From NCBI GenBank assembly GCA_002923315.1, contig BEHM01000016.1, forward strand, positions 1-64,000: a stretch of 64,000 nt of DNA, in the 5' to 3' direction. The notes under the pieces were generated by a model. It saw only the letters and a program-made list of their open reading frames with translations. It had not been told where the DNA came from and made no database searches. The DNA comes from a bacterium HR10 (GTDB taxonomy: Bacteria; Acidobacteriota; Blastocatellia; HR10). Positions 47,148-56,444 of the stretch are shown in pieces (position 1 is the first letter of the stretch; the number at the start of each line of letters is the position of its first letter). The translations under genes and the position numbers were made by a program.

Positions 47148-47729
47148 ATGACGCCTGTGGAACGCATTCGGGAGTTGGCCCGCGAGTCCATTCGGGTGAA
47201 AGAGCGCTTCTTCGAGGAGCGGGCCGAGGACGTGGCTCGCGCGGCCGAGCTGATGATCGCCGCGCTTCGAGCCGGGCGCAAGATCCTCCTCTTCGGGAAT
47301 GGGGGGAGCGCGGCCGATGCGCAGCATATCGCGGCGGAGTTGGTGAATCGCTATCGGCGGGCGCGCCCGGCGCTGGCGGCCATGGCGCTCACGACGGATA
47401 CTTCGATCCTCACCTCGATCGCCAATGACGTCGCCTTCGAGGAGGTCTTCAGTCGGCAGATCGAGGCGCTCGGGGAGCCGGGCGACGTCGCCGTCGCCAT
47501 CAGCACGAGCGGGCGCTCGCCCAATGTCGTCCGCGCGGTCGAGACGGCGCGCCGTCTGGGGTTGCGCACCATTGGTCTGCTCGGACGCGATGGAGGGTTC
47601 GTCGCGCCGCTTGTGGACGTGCCCCTCATCGTCCCCGTCGAGGAGACGCCGCGCATTCAAGAGGTGCACATCACGCTCGGCCACATCCTGTGCGAGCTGA
47701 TCGAGAGCGCATTCAGCGAGACGCCCTGA
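47148..47729 (+). CDS. gmhA: Phosphoheptose isomerase
   Basis: GmhA converts sedoheptulose-7-phosphate to D-glycero-D-manno-heptose-7-phosphate, the first step to ADP-heptose for the lipopolysaccharide core. The 193-residue SIS-domain protein has [19 protein letters not shown] and [19 protein letters not shown], with [18 protein letters not shown] at the C-terminus carrying active-site residues. Length is normal. It starts 22 nt after the receptor gene and may be read from the B12 operon or from its own promoter. Other heptose genes (hldE, gmhB) are not in the window. Confidence 0.93.
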   Translation: MTPVERIRELARESIRVKERFFEERAEDVARAAELMIAALRAGRKILLFGNGGSAADAQHIAAELVNRYRRARPALAAMALTTDTSILTSIANDVAFEEVFSRQIEALGEPGDVAVAISTSGRSPNVVRAVETARRLGLRTIGLLGRDGGFVAPLVDVPLIVPVEETPRIQEVHITLGHILCELIESAFSETP

Positions 47730-47817
47730 AGTCCGTTCGGGAAGCGGGCGCGCGCGAGTGTCGAGGTCTTGCGCGCCGTGGGCGTGTCGTCTATTTTATA
47801 CCCCCGAAGAACGGACG

Positions 47818-48909
47818 ATGGCGACCGCGACCAGTGCGATTCGCGTGGAGGGCGTGACGAAGCGCTACGGCGTCGTCACGGCGCTTGAGGCCGTCTCCCT
47901 TGAGGTCGAGCGTGGCGAATTCCTCACGCTGCTGGGGCCTTCGGGATCGGGGAAGACGACGCTGCTGCGAGTGATCGCGGGCCTGGAACGGCCGGATGAA
48001 GGGCGTGTCTATCTCGGCGGCGAGGACGTGACCGATCTCCCCCCGTATCGGCGCCGCGTGCACACGGTCTTCCAGCAGTATGTGCTCTTCCCGCACTTGA
48101 ACGTCTACAAGAACGTCGCCTTCGGTCTGGAGCAGAAGCGACTCCCGCGGCGAGAGATCGAGCGGCGCGTGGCGGCGGCGCTGGAGCTGGTGCGTCTGTC
48201 CGGCTATGAGCGGCGATGGCCGCATGAGCTGTCCGGTGGCGAGCAACAGCGCGTGGCGCTGGCGCGCGCGCTGGTCCTGGAACCGGAGGCGCTCCTTTTG
48301 GACGAACCGCTGGCGGCTCTCGATCTCCAGCTCCGAAAGGAGATGCAGCGGGAGCTGAAGCGCCTGCAGCGCGAGGTGGGCATCAGTTTTCTCATGGTCA
48401 CCCACGATCAGGAGGAGGCCCTGGCCCTGTCCGATCGTCTGGCCGTGATCGCAGGGGGACGTCTGCAGCAGATCGGTACGCCCCGCGAGGTGTATGAGAA
48501 TCCGGAGACGGCATTCGTCGCCACCTTCCTCGGATCGGCCAATGTCTTCGAGGCCGAGGTCATGGCGCGCGAGAACGGGGATGCGCTGCTGGCCTTGTGC
48601 GGGCGGACGGTGCGCGTCTCGCTCAACGGGCGGCGATTGGAGGGTTCGCGGGCGCAGGTGGCCGTCCGTCCGGAGAAGATCGCTCTGCGCGCGCGACCGC
48701 TGCGCAAGACCGATCTGGTGCAACTGGAGGGGGTCATCGAGGAGCGCCTCTATCTCGGTGATGCCACGCACTGGCGCGTGCGCGTCGGGGATCACTCCGT
48801 CCTGGTGACCGAGCCGAATCGTCCGGGCTCCCGAGCCGAAGCTTTCCGCGACGGACAACGCGTCTTCCTCTGCTGGGCGCGCGAGAGCATCGTCGTCCTC
48901 TCCCAGTGA
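47818..48909 (+). CDS. potA: Spermidine/putrescine ABC transporter ATP-binding protein
   Basis: A 363-residue ABC ATPase of the CUT1/Pot type. Walker A is GPSGSGKTT at 40-48, the signature LSGGEQQRVALARAL, Walker B LLLDEPLAALD, and the switch His lies in MVTHDQEEALALSDR. A TOBE-type regulatory domain follows from about residue 240 (VRPEKIALRARPL). Its neighbours encode two permease domains and a PotD-type binding protein, so polyamine uptake is the likely role. ATG 47818 has only a moderate ribosome site. The 88-nt gap after gmhA holds an AT-rich patch that may be a promoter. Confidence 0.9.
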   Translation: MATATSAIRVEGVTKRYGVVTALEAVSLEVERGEFLTLLGPSGSGKTTLLRVIAGLERPDEGRVYLGGEDVTDLPPYRRRVHTVFQQYVLFPHLNVYKNVAFGLEQKRLPRREIERRVAAALELVRLSGYERRWPHELSGGEQQRVALARALVLEPEALLLDEPLAALDLQLRKEMQRELKRLQREVGISFLMVTHDQEEALALSDRLAVIAGGRLQQIGTPREVYENPETAFVATFLGSANVFEAEVMARENGDALLALCGRTVRVSLNGRRLEGSRAQVAVRPEKIALRARPLRKTDLVQLEGVIEERLYLGDATHWRVRVGDHSVLVTEPNRPGSRAEAFRDGQRVFLCWARESIVVLSQ

Positions 48910-48916
48910 GGACGCC

Positions 48917-49774
48917 ATGAGGGCGTCGCGAGGGAGTGAGGCGAACCGCTGGATATGGCTCGCTCCGTCCGTTCTCTGGTTGGTGTTCGTCCTGCTCCTT
49001 CCTTTGGGATTCATCATCGCCGTGAGTTTCGCTGAACGCGGCCTCTATGGCGGCGTGCACTGGAGGTTCGGACTGGAGAACTATCGGCGAGCCCTGGATC
49101 CGCTCTATTTCCCCATCTACGCCCGCTCGTTCCTGATGGCGGCGGTGACGACCGCACTCTGTCTGCTCATCGGGTATCCGGTCGCTTACGCCATCGCCCT
49201 GCGCGTGAACCCGAAGTGGAAGCACGCGCTGCTGGTCCTCTCGATCCTCCCCTTTTGGACGAGCTTCTTGCTGCGCACCTACGCGTGGATGTTCTTGCTC
49301 CGCGCCGAGGGGTTTGTGAATACGCTGTTGCTCACCTGGGGCGTGATCGAGCGCCCGATCTCCTGGCTCCTCTACTCGGATTTCGCCGTCGTGATCGGGC
49401 AACTGTATGGCGAGTTGCCGTTCGCGATCCTGCCCCTGTATGTCGCCCTGGAGCGCGTGGATGTGCGGGTGATTGAAGCGGCGATGGATTTGGGGGCGAA
49501 TCGGTGGCACGTCTTCTGGCGCGTGGTGGTGCCGCTGACGCGACCGGGGATCATCACGGCCCTCGTGCTGGTGTTCATCCCCAGCCTGGGCGCCTTCATC
49601 ACGCCGGATCTTCTCGGCGGGGCGAAATCGGCGATGCTCGGCACGGTCATTCAGAATCAGTTCGTGCAGCGGAATCCGCCGATGGGATCGGCGCTCTCAG
49701 TCCTGCTGATCCTCGCCGTGCTCGCGCTGCTGCTGGTGGCCTGGCGGGCAGCAGGCGTGAAGGAGCGACAATGA
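48917..49774 (+). CDS. potB: Spermidine/putrescine ABC transporter permease (PotB)
   Basis: A 285-residue inner-membrane permease with six hydrophobic segments. The EAA-type loop contacting PotA is EAAMDLGANRWHVFWRVVVP. FWTSFLLRTYAWMFLLRAEG and FIPSLGAFITPDLLGGAK are typical of PotB. It starts 7 nt after potA, and its stop overlaps the next gene by 4 nt (ATGA). The first 12 residues are polar and the first helix begins at about residue 13. Confidence 0.93.
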   Translation: MRASRGSEANRWIWLAPSVLWLVFVLLLPLGFIIAVSFAERGLYGGVHWRFGLENYRRALDPLYFPIYARSFLMAAVTTALCLLIGYPVAYAIALRVNPKWKHALLVLSILPFWTSFLLRTYAWMFLLRAEGFVNTLLLTWGVIERPISWLLYSDFAVVIGQLYGELPFAILPLYVALERVDVRVIEAAMDLGANRWHVFWRVVVPLTRPGIITALVLVFIPSLGAFITPDLLGGAKSAMLGTVIQNQFVQRNPPMGSALSVLLILAVLALLLVAWRAAGVKERQ

Positions 49775-51600
49775 GCGAGCGCCGGAGGACATCGCCGGTG
49801 CTGATGGTGTGGATGGGCGCGACCTATCTCTTCCTCTACGCGCCGATCCTCGTGTTGGCCGTCTTCTCCCTCAACGACTCGCGCCTGCTGGCCGTGTGGC
49901 GGGGATTCACCTGGAAGTGGTATAAGGCGGCGTTCAGTAATCAGCTCCTGCTCGACGCGCTGCGCACGAGCCTGCTCATCGCCGTGCTCACGACCCTTGT
50001 GGCCACGCTTTTGGGGACGAGCGCTGCCCTCGCTGTCGAACGATGGCGGGGGCGCGCGCGCCCGCTCGTGGAGGCGCTCTTTGTGCTCCCCATCGTCGTG
50101 CCGGAGATTGTCGTGGGATTCGCGTCGGTCACCTTCTTCGGCTGGATCGGGCTGCGGCTGGGGCTCGGGACGGTGCTGCTGGCTCACGTCGCCTTCAGCA
50201 TCTCCTACGTCTTCTTCATCGTGCGCGCGCGTTTGGCCACGCTCGATCCGCGCCTGGAGGAAGCCGCGCTCGACCTGGGCGCCGATCCCTGGCGCGCGTT
50301 CTGGAGGATCACGCTGCCGCTGCTGGCCCCGGCGATCGCGGCCTCGGCGCTTTTGGTCTTCACCCTCTCGCTCGATGACTACGTCATCACCTCATTCGTA
50401 GCCGGGGCTGGTGCGACGACGCTCCCCATGCGCCTCTACTCGATGATCAAGACGGGGATCACGCCCGAGGTGAATGCCATCTCGACGCTGCTGCTGGTGA
50501 GCACGCTCGTGCTCATGGCCGTGGCCTTTCGCATCGAACGGCGGGGGATGGGGCGAGGGTCCCTCATCCTGGTCGGGCTCCTGCTCTGTGGACTTGTGAG
50601 CTTCGCCTTCGGCGGCTTCGCCACGAAGCGGGGGCGTGCGGAGCTGAACGTGCTGATCTGGTCCAACTACATCGCCCCGAGCGTCGTGCGGAAGTTCGAG
50701 GAGCGCACGGGGATCGTCGTGAACATCGAGACCTACGATTCGAACGAAGCGCTCCTGGCGAAGCTGCAGGCGGGCGTGGTCGCCTACGATCTCATCGTGC
50801 CGAGCGATTACATGGTGCGCATTCTCATTCTGGAGAACCTGCTGCAGCCGCTCGACCTGACCCGTGTGCCCAACCGACGCCATCTCGATCCGGTGGCGCT
50901 CAACCTCCCCTTCGATCCCACGAACACCTATTCGCTCCCGTACACGCGTGGGGTCACCGGGATCGCCTATCGCACGGACAAGATCGCCGAGCCGATCCAG
51001 AGCTGGGCTGACCTGTGGGACGCGCGCTGGCGTGGGCGCATCGCGATGCTCGACGATATGCGCGAGGCCTTCGCCGCCGCGCTGAAGCTTCTGGGCTATT
51101 CCCTCAACAGCACGGATCCGCAGCAGCTTCGCCAGGCGCGCGATCGGCTCCTCGCGCAGAAGCCGCTCGTGCGCGCGTATGACAGTGCGAATTTCGATCA
51201 GCTCCTGTTGAGCGGCGAAGTGTGGATTGCTCAGGCCTGGGATGGGCAGATCATCCGGGCGCGTCGGGAGAATCCGAACCTCGCGTTCGTGATCCCGCGC
51301 GAGGGGACGACGCTCATCGTGGACAACCTCTGCATCCCGCGCTCGGCGCGCCGTCCCGATCTGGCGCACGAGTTCATCAACTATCTGCTGGATCCGGTCG
51401 TCGCCGCTGAGAACATGAACGAGATCATGTACCTCATGCCCAACGCTTCTGCTCGGCCCTTGCTGCGCGAAGAATTGCAGCGCCATCCGGTGTTCTCCAT
51501 CCCCCCCGATGTGCTGCGCAAGAGCGAATATCTGCAGGACGTCGGTCCGGCCACGCTGCTGTATGACCGATATTGGACGGAGGTGAAGATCGCGCGCTGA
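49771..51600 (+). CDS. PotC-PotD fusion: polyamine permease joined to its binding protein
   Basis: A single 609-residue frame holds two normally separate proteins. Residues 1-260 are a PotC permease with six helices and the EAA loop EEAALDLGADPWRAFWRITL (about 163-182). An additional hydrophobic segment (about 263-281, SLILVGLLLCGLVSFAF) stands where a PotD signal peptide would be. Residues 291-609 are a PotD-type periplasmic binding protein (ELNVLIWSNYIAPSVVRKFE). The helix would place the binding domain in the periplasm, tethered to the transporter. No stop or frameshift is visible at the junction. ATG 49771 overlaps potB; the longer frame from 49504 lies inside potB. Confidence 0.9.
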   Translation: MSERRRTSPVLMVWMGATYLFLYAPILVLAVFSLNDSRLLAVWRGFTWKWYKAAFSNQLLLDALRTSLLIAVLTTLVATLLGTSAALAVERWRGRARPLVEALFVLPIVVPEIVVGFASVTFFGWIGLRLGLGTVLLAHVAFSISYVFFIVRARLATLDPRLEEAALDLGADPWRAFWRITLPLLAPAIAASALLVFTLSLDDYVITSFVAGAGATTLPMRLYSMIKTGITPEVNAISTLLLVSTLVLMAVAFRIERRGMGRGSLILVGLLLCGLVSFAFGGFATKRGRAELNVLIWSNYIAPSVVRKFEERTGIVVNIETYDSNEALLAKLQAGVVAYDLIVPSDYMVRILILENLLQPLDLTRVPNRRHLDPVALNLPFDPTNTYSLPYTRGVTGIAYRTDKIAEPIQSWADLWDARWRGRIAMLDDMREAFAAALKLLGYSLNSTDPQQLRQARDRLLAQKPLVRAYDSANFDQLLLSGEVWIAQAWDGQIIRARRENPNLAFVIPREGTTLIVDNLCIPRSARRPDLAHEFINYLLDPVVAAENMNEIMYLMPNASARPLLREELQRHPVFSIPPDVLRKSEYLQDVGPATLLYDRYWTEVKIAR

Positions 51601-51636
51601 GGCGGACGGCCGCGCGGGGGGAGTGATCCTGCGCCT

Positions 51637-52620
51637 TCAGCGGGAGGCCTCCGATCCCACGCGCGCGCGCACGGCGGTGAGGAAGGCGTTCAGGTCCTCC
51701 GGTAGAGGCGAGGTGAAGTCCATCGGCTCCCCCGAGCGCGGGTGTCGGAAGCACAGTCTGTAGGCGTGAAGGAAGTGGCGACCGAGCTGCGCCATGGCCT
51801 GACGGAGCGCGGGGTCTCTGACCTTCGTCCACAGCGCGCGTCCGTAGACGGCGTCGCCGACGACGGGATGGCCCACCGAGGCCAGATGCACGCGAATCTG
51901 ATGCGTGCGGCCGGTCTTCAGCTCCACATTGAGCAGCGAGAAGTCGCCGATCCACTCCAGCACGCGATAGAGGGTGAGGGCCTCGCGCCCCTGTCCGGGA
52001 GGGCGAACGGCCATCCGCGTGCGGTGCACGGGATGTCGGCCAATGGGCGCGGCGATGCGCCCTTCGCGCTGAGCCACGCGTCCGATGACGAGGGCGCGAT
52101 AGAACTTCTGGACCTCGCGTCGGGCGAACTGCTCCGCGAGAGCCTCATGCGCGCGCTCGTTCTTGGCCACGACTAACAGTCCCGACGTCTCGCGATCGAG
52201 CCGATGCACGATCCCCGGTCGAAGGGCTCCGCCGTGGGTCGAGAGGCGCTGGAAGTGAAAGCACAGTGCATGAGCGAGGGTTCCACTAGACACCCCGGCC
52301 CCCGGATGGACGACCATCCCCGCCGGCTTCTCCACCACCAGCAGGTCGTCATCCTCGTAGACGATCGCGAGGGGGATCGGCTCCGGGTGCAGATCGAGCG
52401 CCGGGGGAGGGGGCAGCTCGATCTCGATACGATCGCCCGCGCGCACCTTGTAGCTCGGTTTGGCCGGACGCTCGTTCACGAGCACGGCCTGCTCCTCGAT
52501 CAGGGTTTGAAGGCGCGTGCGACTCAACGCTGCGAGCGCGCGGGCCAGATACACGTCCAGCCGCTGCCCCGCCTCGGACGCCTCAACGCTCAACGTGCGA
52601 ATCTCCGATATCGGCTCCAT
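51637..52620 (-). CDS. rluD: Ribosomal large subunit pseudouridine synthase, RluD-type
   Basis: An RsuA/RluD-family pseudouridine synthase of 327 residues. An S4 RNA-binding domain (about 18-65, QRLDVYLARALAALSRTRL) is followed by the catalytic domain with Asp142 in HRLDRETSGLLVV. GRTHQIRVHLASVGHPVVGD near residue 240 is the conserved substrate stretch. RluD modifies helix 69 of 23S rRNA in E. coli; the exact sites here are inferred. I chose ATG 52620; an upstream ATG at 52662 would add a 14-residue basic extension. It is convergent with the pot operon and divergent from glnE. Confidence 0.9.
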   Translation of the reverse strand: MEPISEIRTLSVEASEAGQRLDVYLARALAALSRTRLQTLIEEQAVLVNERPAKPSYKVRAGDRIEIELPPPPALDLHPEPIPLAIVYEDDDLLVVEKPAGMVVHPGAGVSSGTLAHALCFHFQRLSTHGGALRPGIVHRLDRETSGLLVVAKNERAHEALAEQFARREVQKFYRALVIGRVAQREGRIAAPIGRHPVHRTRMAVRPPGQGREALTLYRVLEWIGDFSLLNVELKTGRTHQIRVHLASVGHPVVGDAVYGRALWTKVRDPALRQAMAQLGRHFLHAYRLCFRHPRSGEPMDFTSPLPEDLNAFLTAVRARVGSEASR

Positions 52621-52713
52621 GCCCCGCCTCTGGAGCAGGTTCGATCCTCGCTTCTTCATCATAGGCGGGGGGCGCGCGCGGGAACAAGGCGCGGGCCGAC
52701 CAGAACGCGCACG

Positions 52714-52743
52714 TTGAAAGCCCTCGGAAGGGTGATTTACAAT
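52714..52743 (+). promoter_or_regulatory. Sigma-70-like promoter of glnE
   Basis: TTGAAA (52714-52719), an 18-nt spacer and TACAAT (52738-52743) lie directly before glnE. The ATG at 52764 is only 20 nt past the -10, so the leader would be very short. Confidence 0.5.
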
Positions 52744-52763
52744 CCCTGCGGGATGCTCGCGCG

Positions 52764-55643
52764 ATGGCAGTGCGACTTTCGGAAGAGTTCATCGAGAGCC
52801 TGCCGACGCCGGAGATCGCGCGCACGTTCCTGGCGCGGCTCGGCGAGGAGCATCCTGAGGTGATCCCTCTCTGTCGCGCGCAGCCGACGGTGCTCGCGCA
52901 TCTGCTGGTCCTGGCCACGCACAGCTCGTATCTTGGGGACGTCTTGCTCGCGCATCCCGAGTATATCCAGTGGTTCGCCGCGGAGGATTTGGATCGGGTC
53001 AAGTCCAAGGAAGAGGTGTTCGCCGACTTGGCGCGATTCGCCGCGATGCAGGCGGATCTGGAGTACGCGCGCGTCCTTTTTCGATTCAAGCAGCGGGAGC
53101 TGCTGCGCATCTACGCGCGGGATTGCTTGCGGCGGGCGACGCTCGCCGAGACGATGCGCGAGCTGTCGGACCTGGCTGATGTCCTCCTGCAGCATGCGCT
53201 CTGGCGCAGTTGGCAAGACCTGGTGGCGCGTTATGGCCGGCCGGAAGTCGCCGATGCGCGCGGCCGTCTGCGCGAGGCCGAGTTCGCCATCGTCGCCCTG
53301 GGGAAGCTCGGCAGCCAGGAGCTGAATTACGCCTCCGACATTGACCTGTTCTACCTCTACTCGGGCGAGGGCCGGACGTCGTCGCAGCAGATGACGAACA
53401 AGGAGTTCTTCACCAAGCTCGCCGCGCGGATCACGCGCCTCATCAGCGGTGTTGGTCCGGAGGGCGCCGTCTATCGCGTGGATCTGCGCCTGCGCCCGCG
53501 CGGGCGCGATGGAGATTTGGTGGTGACGCTCGATGAGGCCGTCGCCTACTATCGCGCGGAGGCGCGCCAGTGGGAGCGACAGGCGCTCATCCGCGCGCGC
53601 GCCGCGGCCGGCAGCGAGGCGCTCGTCCGGGAACTCCTCGCGCGCGTGGGCGATGTGCTCTACCGACGGGAGCCTCTGGCCGAGATCCTCGATGACATTC
53701 GCGCCTCCAAAGAGCGGCTGGATCGGGAGAGGGCCTCCCCCCATGGAGTGGACATCAAGCTCGGACGCGGGGGCATCCGCGAGATCGAGTTCATCGTGCA
53801 GGCGCTCCAGCTCTATCACGGCGGACGCGATCCCTGGGTGCGCCATCCGCAAATCCTCATCGGGATGCAGCGTCTCGCGGATAAGGGATGGTTGACCGGT
53901 CAGGAGCGGGCGCAGTTGGCCGAGGCCTATATCTTCCTTCGGACGCTCGAGCATCGGTTGCAGATGGAGCACGGCGTGCGCACGCACGTGGTCCCGCGAG
54001 ATGAGGAGAAGTTGCGGCCTCTGGCCCGGCGCATGGGGTACGCCGACGGTTCGGAGCTGCTCCGCGATCTGGAGCGGCATCGTCAGAATGTCATCGCCAT
54101 CTTCGAGCGCGTCTTTCACGAGAAAGCCCCACTCCGGCGCGCGCGCCATGGGGCTCCGGGCGTCCGGGCCGAGACTTCTCCGGAGACGTGGGCCGAGGCC
54201 GTCTGGCGCAGCCTCGTTGGCGCCTTCCCGCATTCCGGCGTGCGCTGGGCGGAGGCGAGGGGGCCGATCCTGGAAGGCGTGCGGCGCGCGCTCAATCCGA
54301 ATCGAGCCGTCACGAACTTCAGCGCGTGGATCGCTGAACTGGCGGCCTCGCCGTCCGCCGCGCGATCGGCCAGACCTTCGGAGCGCGTCGAGACCGTGCG
54401 CGCGCTCTTGGCGGAAGTGCCCGCGCTGCTCGGCCTCTTCGGCGCGAGCGATTTCCTCGCCCAATTGCTGATCCGGCATCCCGAACAGTTCTGGCGGCTC
54501 TCGAACTTCCCGGAGATCGCGCGCGCGCCCGATCGCGCCTGGTACGCGCGGCGCCTTCGGGAAGAGCTGGACGAGTGCGGGGACGAACCCGAGGAGCTGA
54601 CGCGCGCCATGAACGCGTTGCGCCGCGCGTGGACGGCAGAGCTGCTTTGCATCGGATATCAGGATGTCGTCGGCCGGATGGCGCTGCGTCAGGTCAACGC
54701 GCTTCAGACAGCGCTGGCTGCGGCTTCGCTCCAAGTCGCCGCTGAATTGGCCCTGCGGACGTTGCAGCGCCGATACGGCGCGGGCGATGCGCCCGCCGTC
54801 TTCACCATCCTCGGCCTCGGGCGACTCGGCCATAATGGCGTAGATTACGGCTCGGATCTGGACCTCATCGTCGTGTATGACGATCAGGTGGCGAGCCCCG
54901 TGCGCGCGCTCTCGGCGCAGGAAGCCTACGTGCACATGGTGGAACTGGTGATCCACATTCTCTCGACGATCACGCACGAGGGGTATCTCTATCGTGTGGA
55001 CCTGCGCCTGCGGCCTGGGGGAAGTGCGTCTCCGCTGGCCCAGAGCCGGTCGGCCTTTTGCGACTACTTGAGGACGAAGGCGGCCACGTGGGAGCGGCTC
55101 GCCTATTTGAAAGCCTTCCCCGTAGTCGGGGATTCGGATTTCGGCCGCCGCGTCCATGAGGAACTCCAAGCGCTCATTCTGCGTCCCGCTCCGAAGGCGC
55201 CCGAGATGCTCGCTCTCGAAGTGCGCGAGATGCGCGATCGGATCGAGCGGGAGAAGGCTCGCCCCACCTCCCTGCGAGACTTCAAATTCGGCAAGGGCGG
55301 GATGATGGATGTCTACTTCGCCACGCGATACCTCCAATTGAAGCACCGGATCCCTGAACCTGAGGAGCGAGGGACGATCCCCTTGATCGCCCATTTGTAC
55401 GAATGCGGCGTCCTCACGCCGACGCAATATGAGCGTCTCGGGACTGGGTATACCTTCCTCCGCCAGCTCGATCATGCCTTGCGCGTGATGAGGGGGCGTT
55501 CCCTGCATGCGCTGCCCACTCATCGCGCCCTGCTCGAGGAGGTGGCCAGGTGGCTGGGGTTCTCCTCACCTGAGGACCTGGAGCGGGAGCACGCGGAGCA
55601 GCGACAGCGCATCCGCTCGGCCTATGAGGAGATCGTGCGGTGA
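52764..55643 (+). CDS. glnE: Bifunctional glutamine-synthetase adenylyltransferase/deadenylase
   Basis: GlnE attaches and removes AMP on glutamine synthetase in response to nitrogen status signalled by PII. The 959-residue protein has two nucleotidyltransferase domains. The first has GSQELNYASDIDLFYLY at about 183-199, and the second has GVDYGSDLDLIVVYD at about 692-706. Each is followed by a helical domain, and the Asp pairs in SDIDLF and SDLDLI bind metal. By family knowledge the N-terminal half removes AMP and the C-terminal half adds it. Length is normal. glnA and glnB are not in the window. It is convergent with sdhB. Confidence 0.95.
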   Translation: MAVRLSEEFIESLPTPEIARTFLARLGEEHPEVIPLCRAQPTVLAHLLVLATHSSYLGDVLLAHPEYIQWFAAEDLDRVKSKEEVFADLARFAAMQADLEYARVLFRFKQRELLRIYARDCLRRATLAETMRELSDLADVLLQHALWRSWQDLVARYGRPEVADARGRLREAEFAIVALGKLGSQELNYASDIDLFYLYSGEGRTSSQQMTNKEFFTKLAARITRLISGVGPEGAVYRVDLRLRPRGRDGDLVVTLDEAVAYYRAEARQWERQALIRARAAAGSEALVRELLARVGDVLYRREPLAEILDDIRASKERLDRERASPHGVDIKLGRGGIREIEFIVQALQLYHGGRDPWVRHPQILIGMQRLADKGWLTGQERAQLAEAYIFLRTLEHRLQMEHGVRTHVVPRDEEKLRPLARRMGYADGSELLRDLERHRQNVIAIFERVFHEKAPLRRARHGAPGVRAETSPETWAEAVWRSLVGAFPHSGVRWAEARGPILEGVRRALNPNRAVTNFSAWIAELAASPSAARSARPSERVETVRALLAEVPALLGLFGASDFLAQLLIRHPEQFWRLSNFPEIARAPDRAWYARRLREELDECGDEPEELTRAMNALRRAWTAELLCIGYQDVVGRMALRQVNALQTALAAASLQVAAELALRTLQRRYGAGDAPAVFTILGLGRLGHNGVDYGSDLDLIVVYDDQVASPVRALSAQEAYVHMVELVIHILSTITHEGYLYRVDLRLRPGGSASPLAQSRSAFCDYLRTKAATWERLAYLKAFPVVGDSDFGRRVHEELQALILRPAPKAPEMLALEVREMRDRIEREKARPTSLRDFKFGKGGMMDVYFATRYLQLKHRIPEPEERGTIPLIAHLYECGVLTPTQYERLGTGYTFLRQLDHALRVMRGRSLHALPTHRALLEEVARWLGFSSPEDLEREHAEQRQRIRSAYEEIVR

Positions 55644-55667
55644 GACGCGTTCGCGGAGCGCTCAAAT

Positions 55668-55715
55668 GGAGGGGCCGAGGGGTGGAGGCGGGGGATCATT
55701 CAGCCCGGCCCCTCC
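55668..55715. terminator. Candidate bidirectional terminator between glnE and sdhB
   Basis: GGAGGGGCCG (55668-55677) and CGGCCCCTCC (55706-55715) form a perfect 10-bp inverted repeat with a 28-nt loop in the 88-nt gap between two convergent genes. No long T-run follows on either strand, so termination strength is uncertain. Confidence 0.5.
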
Positions 55716-55731
55716 TTCGGGGAAACTCGCG

Positions 55732-56430
55732 CTAGGTGCCGGAGAAGAGCAAAGCCCGCTTCACCTCGGCGATCGCGCGCGTGACATCAATGCCACGCGG
55801 GCACGCTTCGACGCAATTGAAGATCGTGCGGCATCGCCAGACGCCCAGGCGCGTGTTCAAGATGGCCAGCCGTTCGGCCGCCCCCCGATCGCGGCTATCG
55901 AAGATGAACCGATGCGCGTTCACGATGGCTGCCGGGCCGATGTATGCACCGTTGGCCCAGAACGAGGGGCATGCCGTCGTACACGCGCCACAGAGGATGC
56001 ATTTGGTCGTGTCATCAAAGCGCGCGCGTTCCTCAGGGGATTGCCGCCGCTCGGTCTCCGGCGGCAGCTCGTCATTGATGAGGTAGGGCTTGACCGCTCG
56101 ATACTTCGCGAAGAAGCCCTCCATGTCCACGACCAGGTCCTTGACCACGGGGAAGCCGCGCAGCGGCTCGACCGTGATGGGAGACCCCAGGTCTTTGACG
56201 AGCACCTTGCACGCCAGCCGGTTGCGACCGTTGATGAGCATGGCATCGGAGCCACAGATGCCATGCGCACATGAACGTCGAAACGTAAGCGTGCCGTCCA
56301 GGTGCCATTTGACATACTCCAGCGCGTCCAAAACGCGATCCACCGGCTCGACCTCCACCTCGTACTCCGCCCAATAAGGCGCCCGATCGCGTTCCGGATT
56401 GAAGCGCTTGATCTTCATCAACACGCGCAT
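55732..56430 (-). CDS. sdhB: Succinate dehydrogenase iron-sulfur subunit
   Basis: SdhB passes electrons from the flavoprotein to quinone through three clusters. The 232-residue protein has the 2Fe-2S region RRSCAHGICGSDAMLINGR followed by a later Cys in NRLAC. An Asp stands at the third ligand position, as in E. coli SdhB. The 4Fe-4S and 3Fe-4S ligands are in CILCGACTTACPSFW and CRTIFNCVEACPRGIDVT. I chose ATG 56430, preceded by GGAGAGGG, over the frame to 56547. It is the last gene of sdhC-sdhD-sdhA-sdhB, 14 nt after sdhA. Confidence 0.95.
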   Translation of the reverse strand: MRVLMKIKRFNPERDRAPYWAEYEVEVEPVDRVLDALEYVKWHLDGTLTFRRSCAHGICGSDAMLINGRNRLACKVLVKDLGSPITVEPLRGFPVVKDLVVDMEGFFAKYRAVKPYLINDELPPETERRQSPEERARFDDTTKCILCGACTTACPSFWANGAYIGPAAIVNAHRFIFDSRDRGAAERLAILNTRLGVWRCRTIFNCVEACPRGIDVTRAIAEVKRALLFSGT

Positions 56431-56444
56431 ACGCCCTCTCCGCT

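Noticed and set aside
52737-55523. A 928-codon minus-strand open frame opposite glnE
   Set aside because: It mirrors glnE codon for codon. glnE has both catalytic nucleotidyltransferase motifs; this frame has none.
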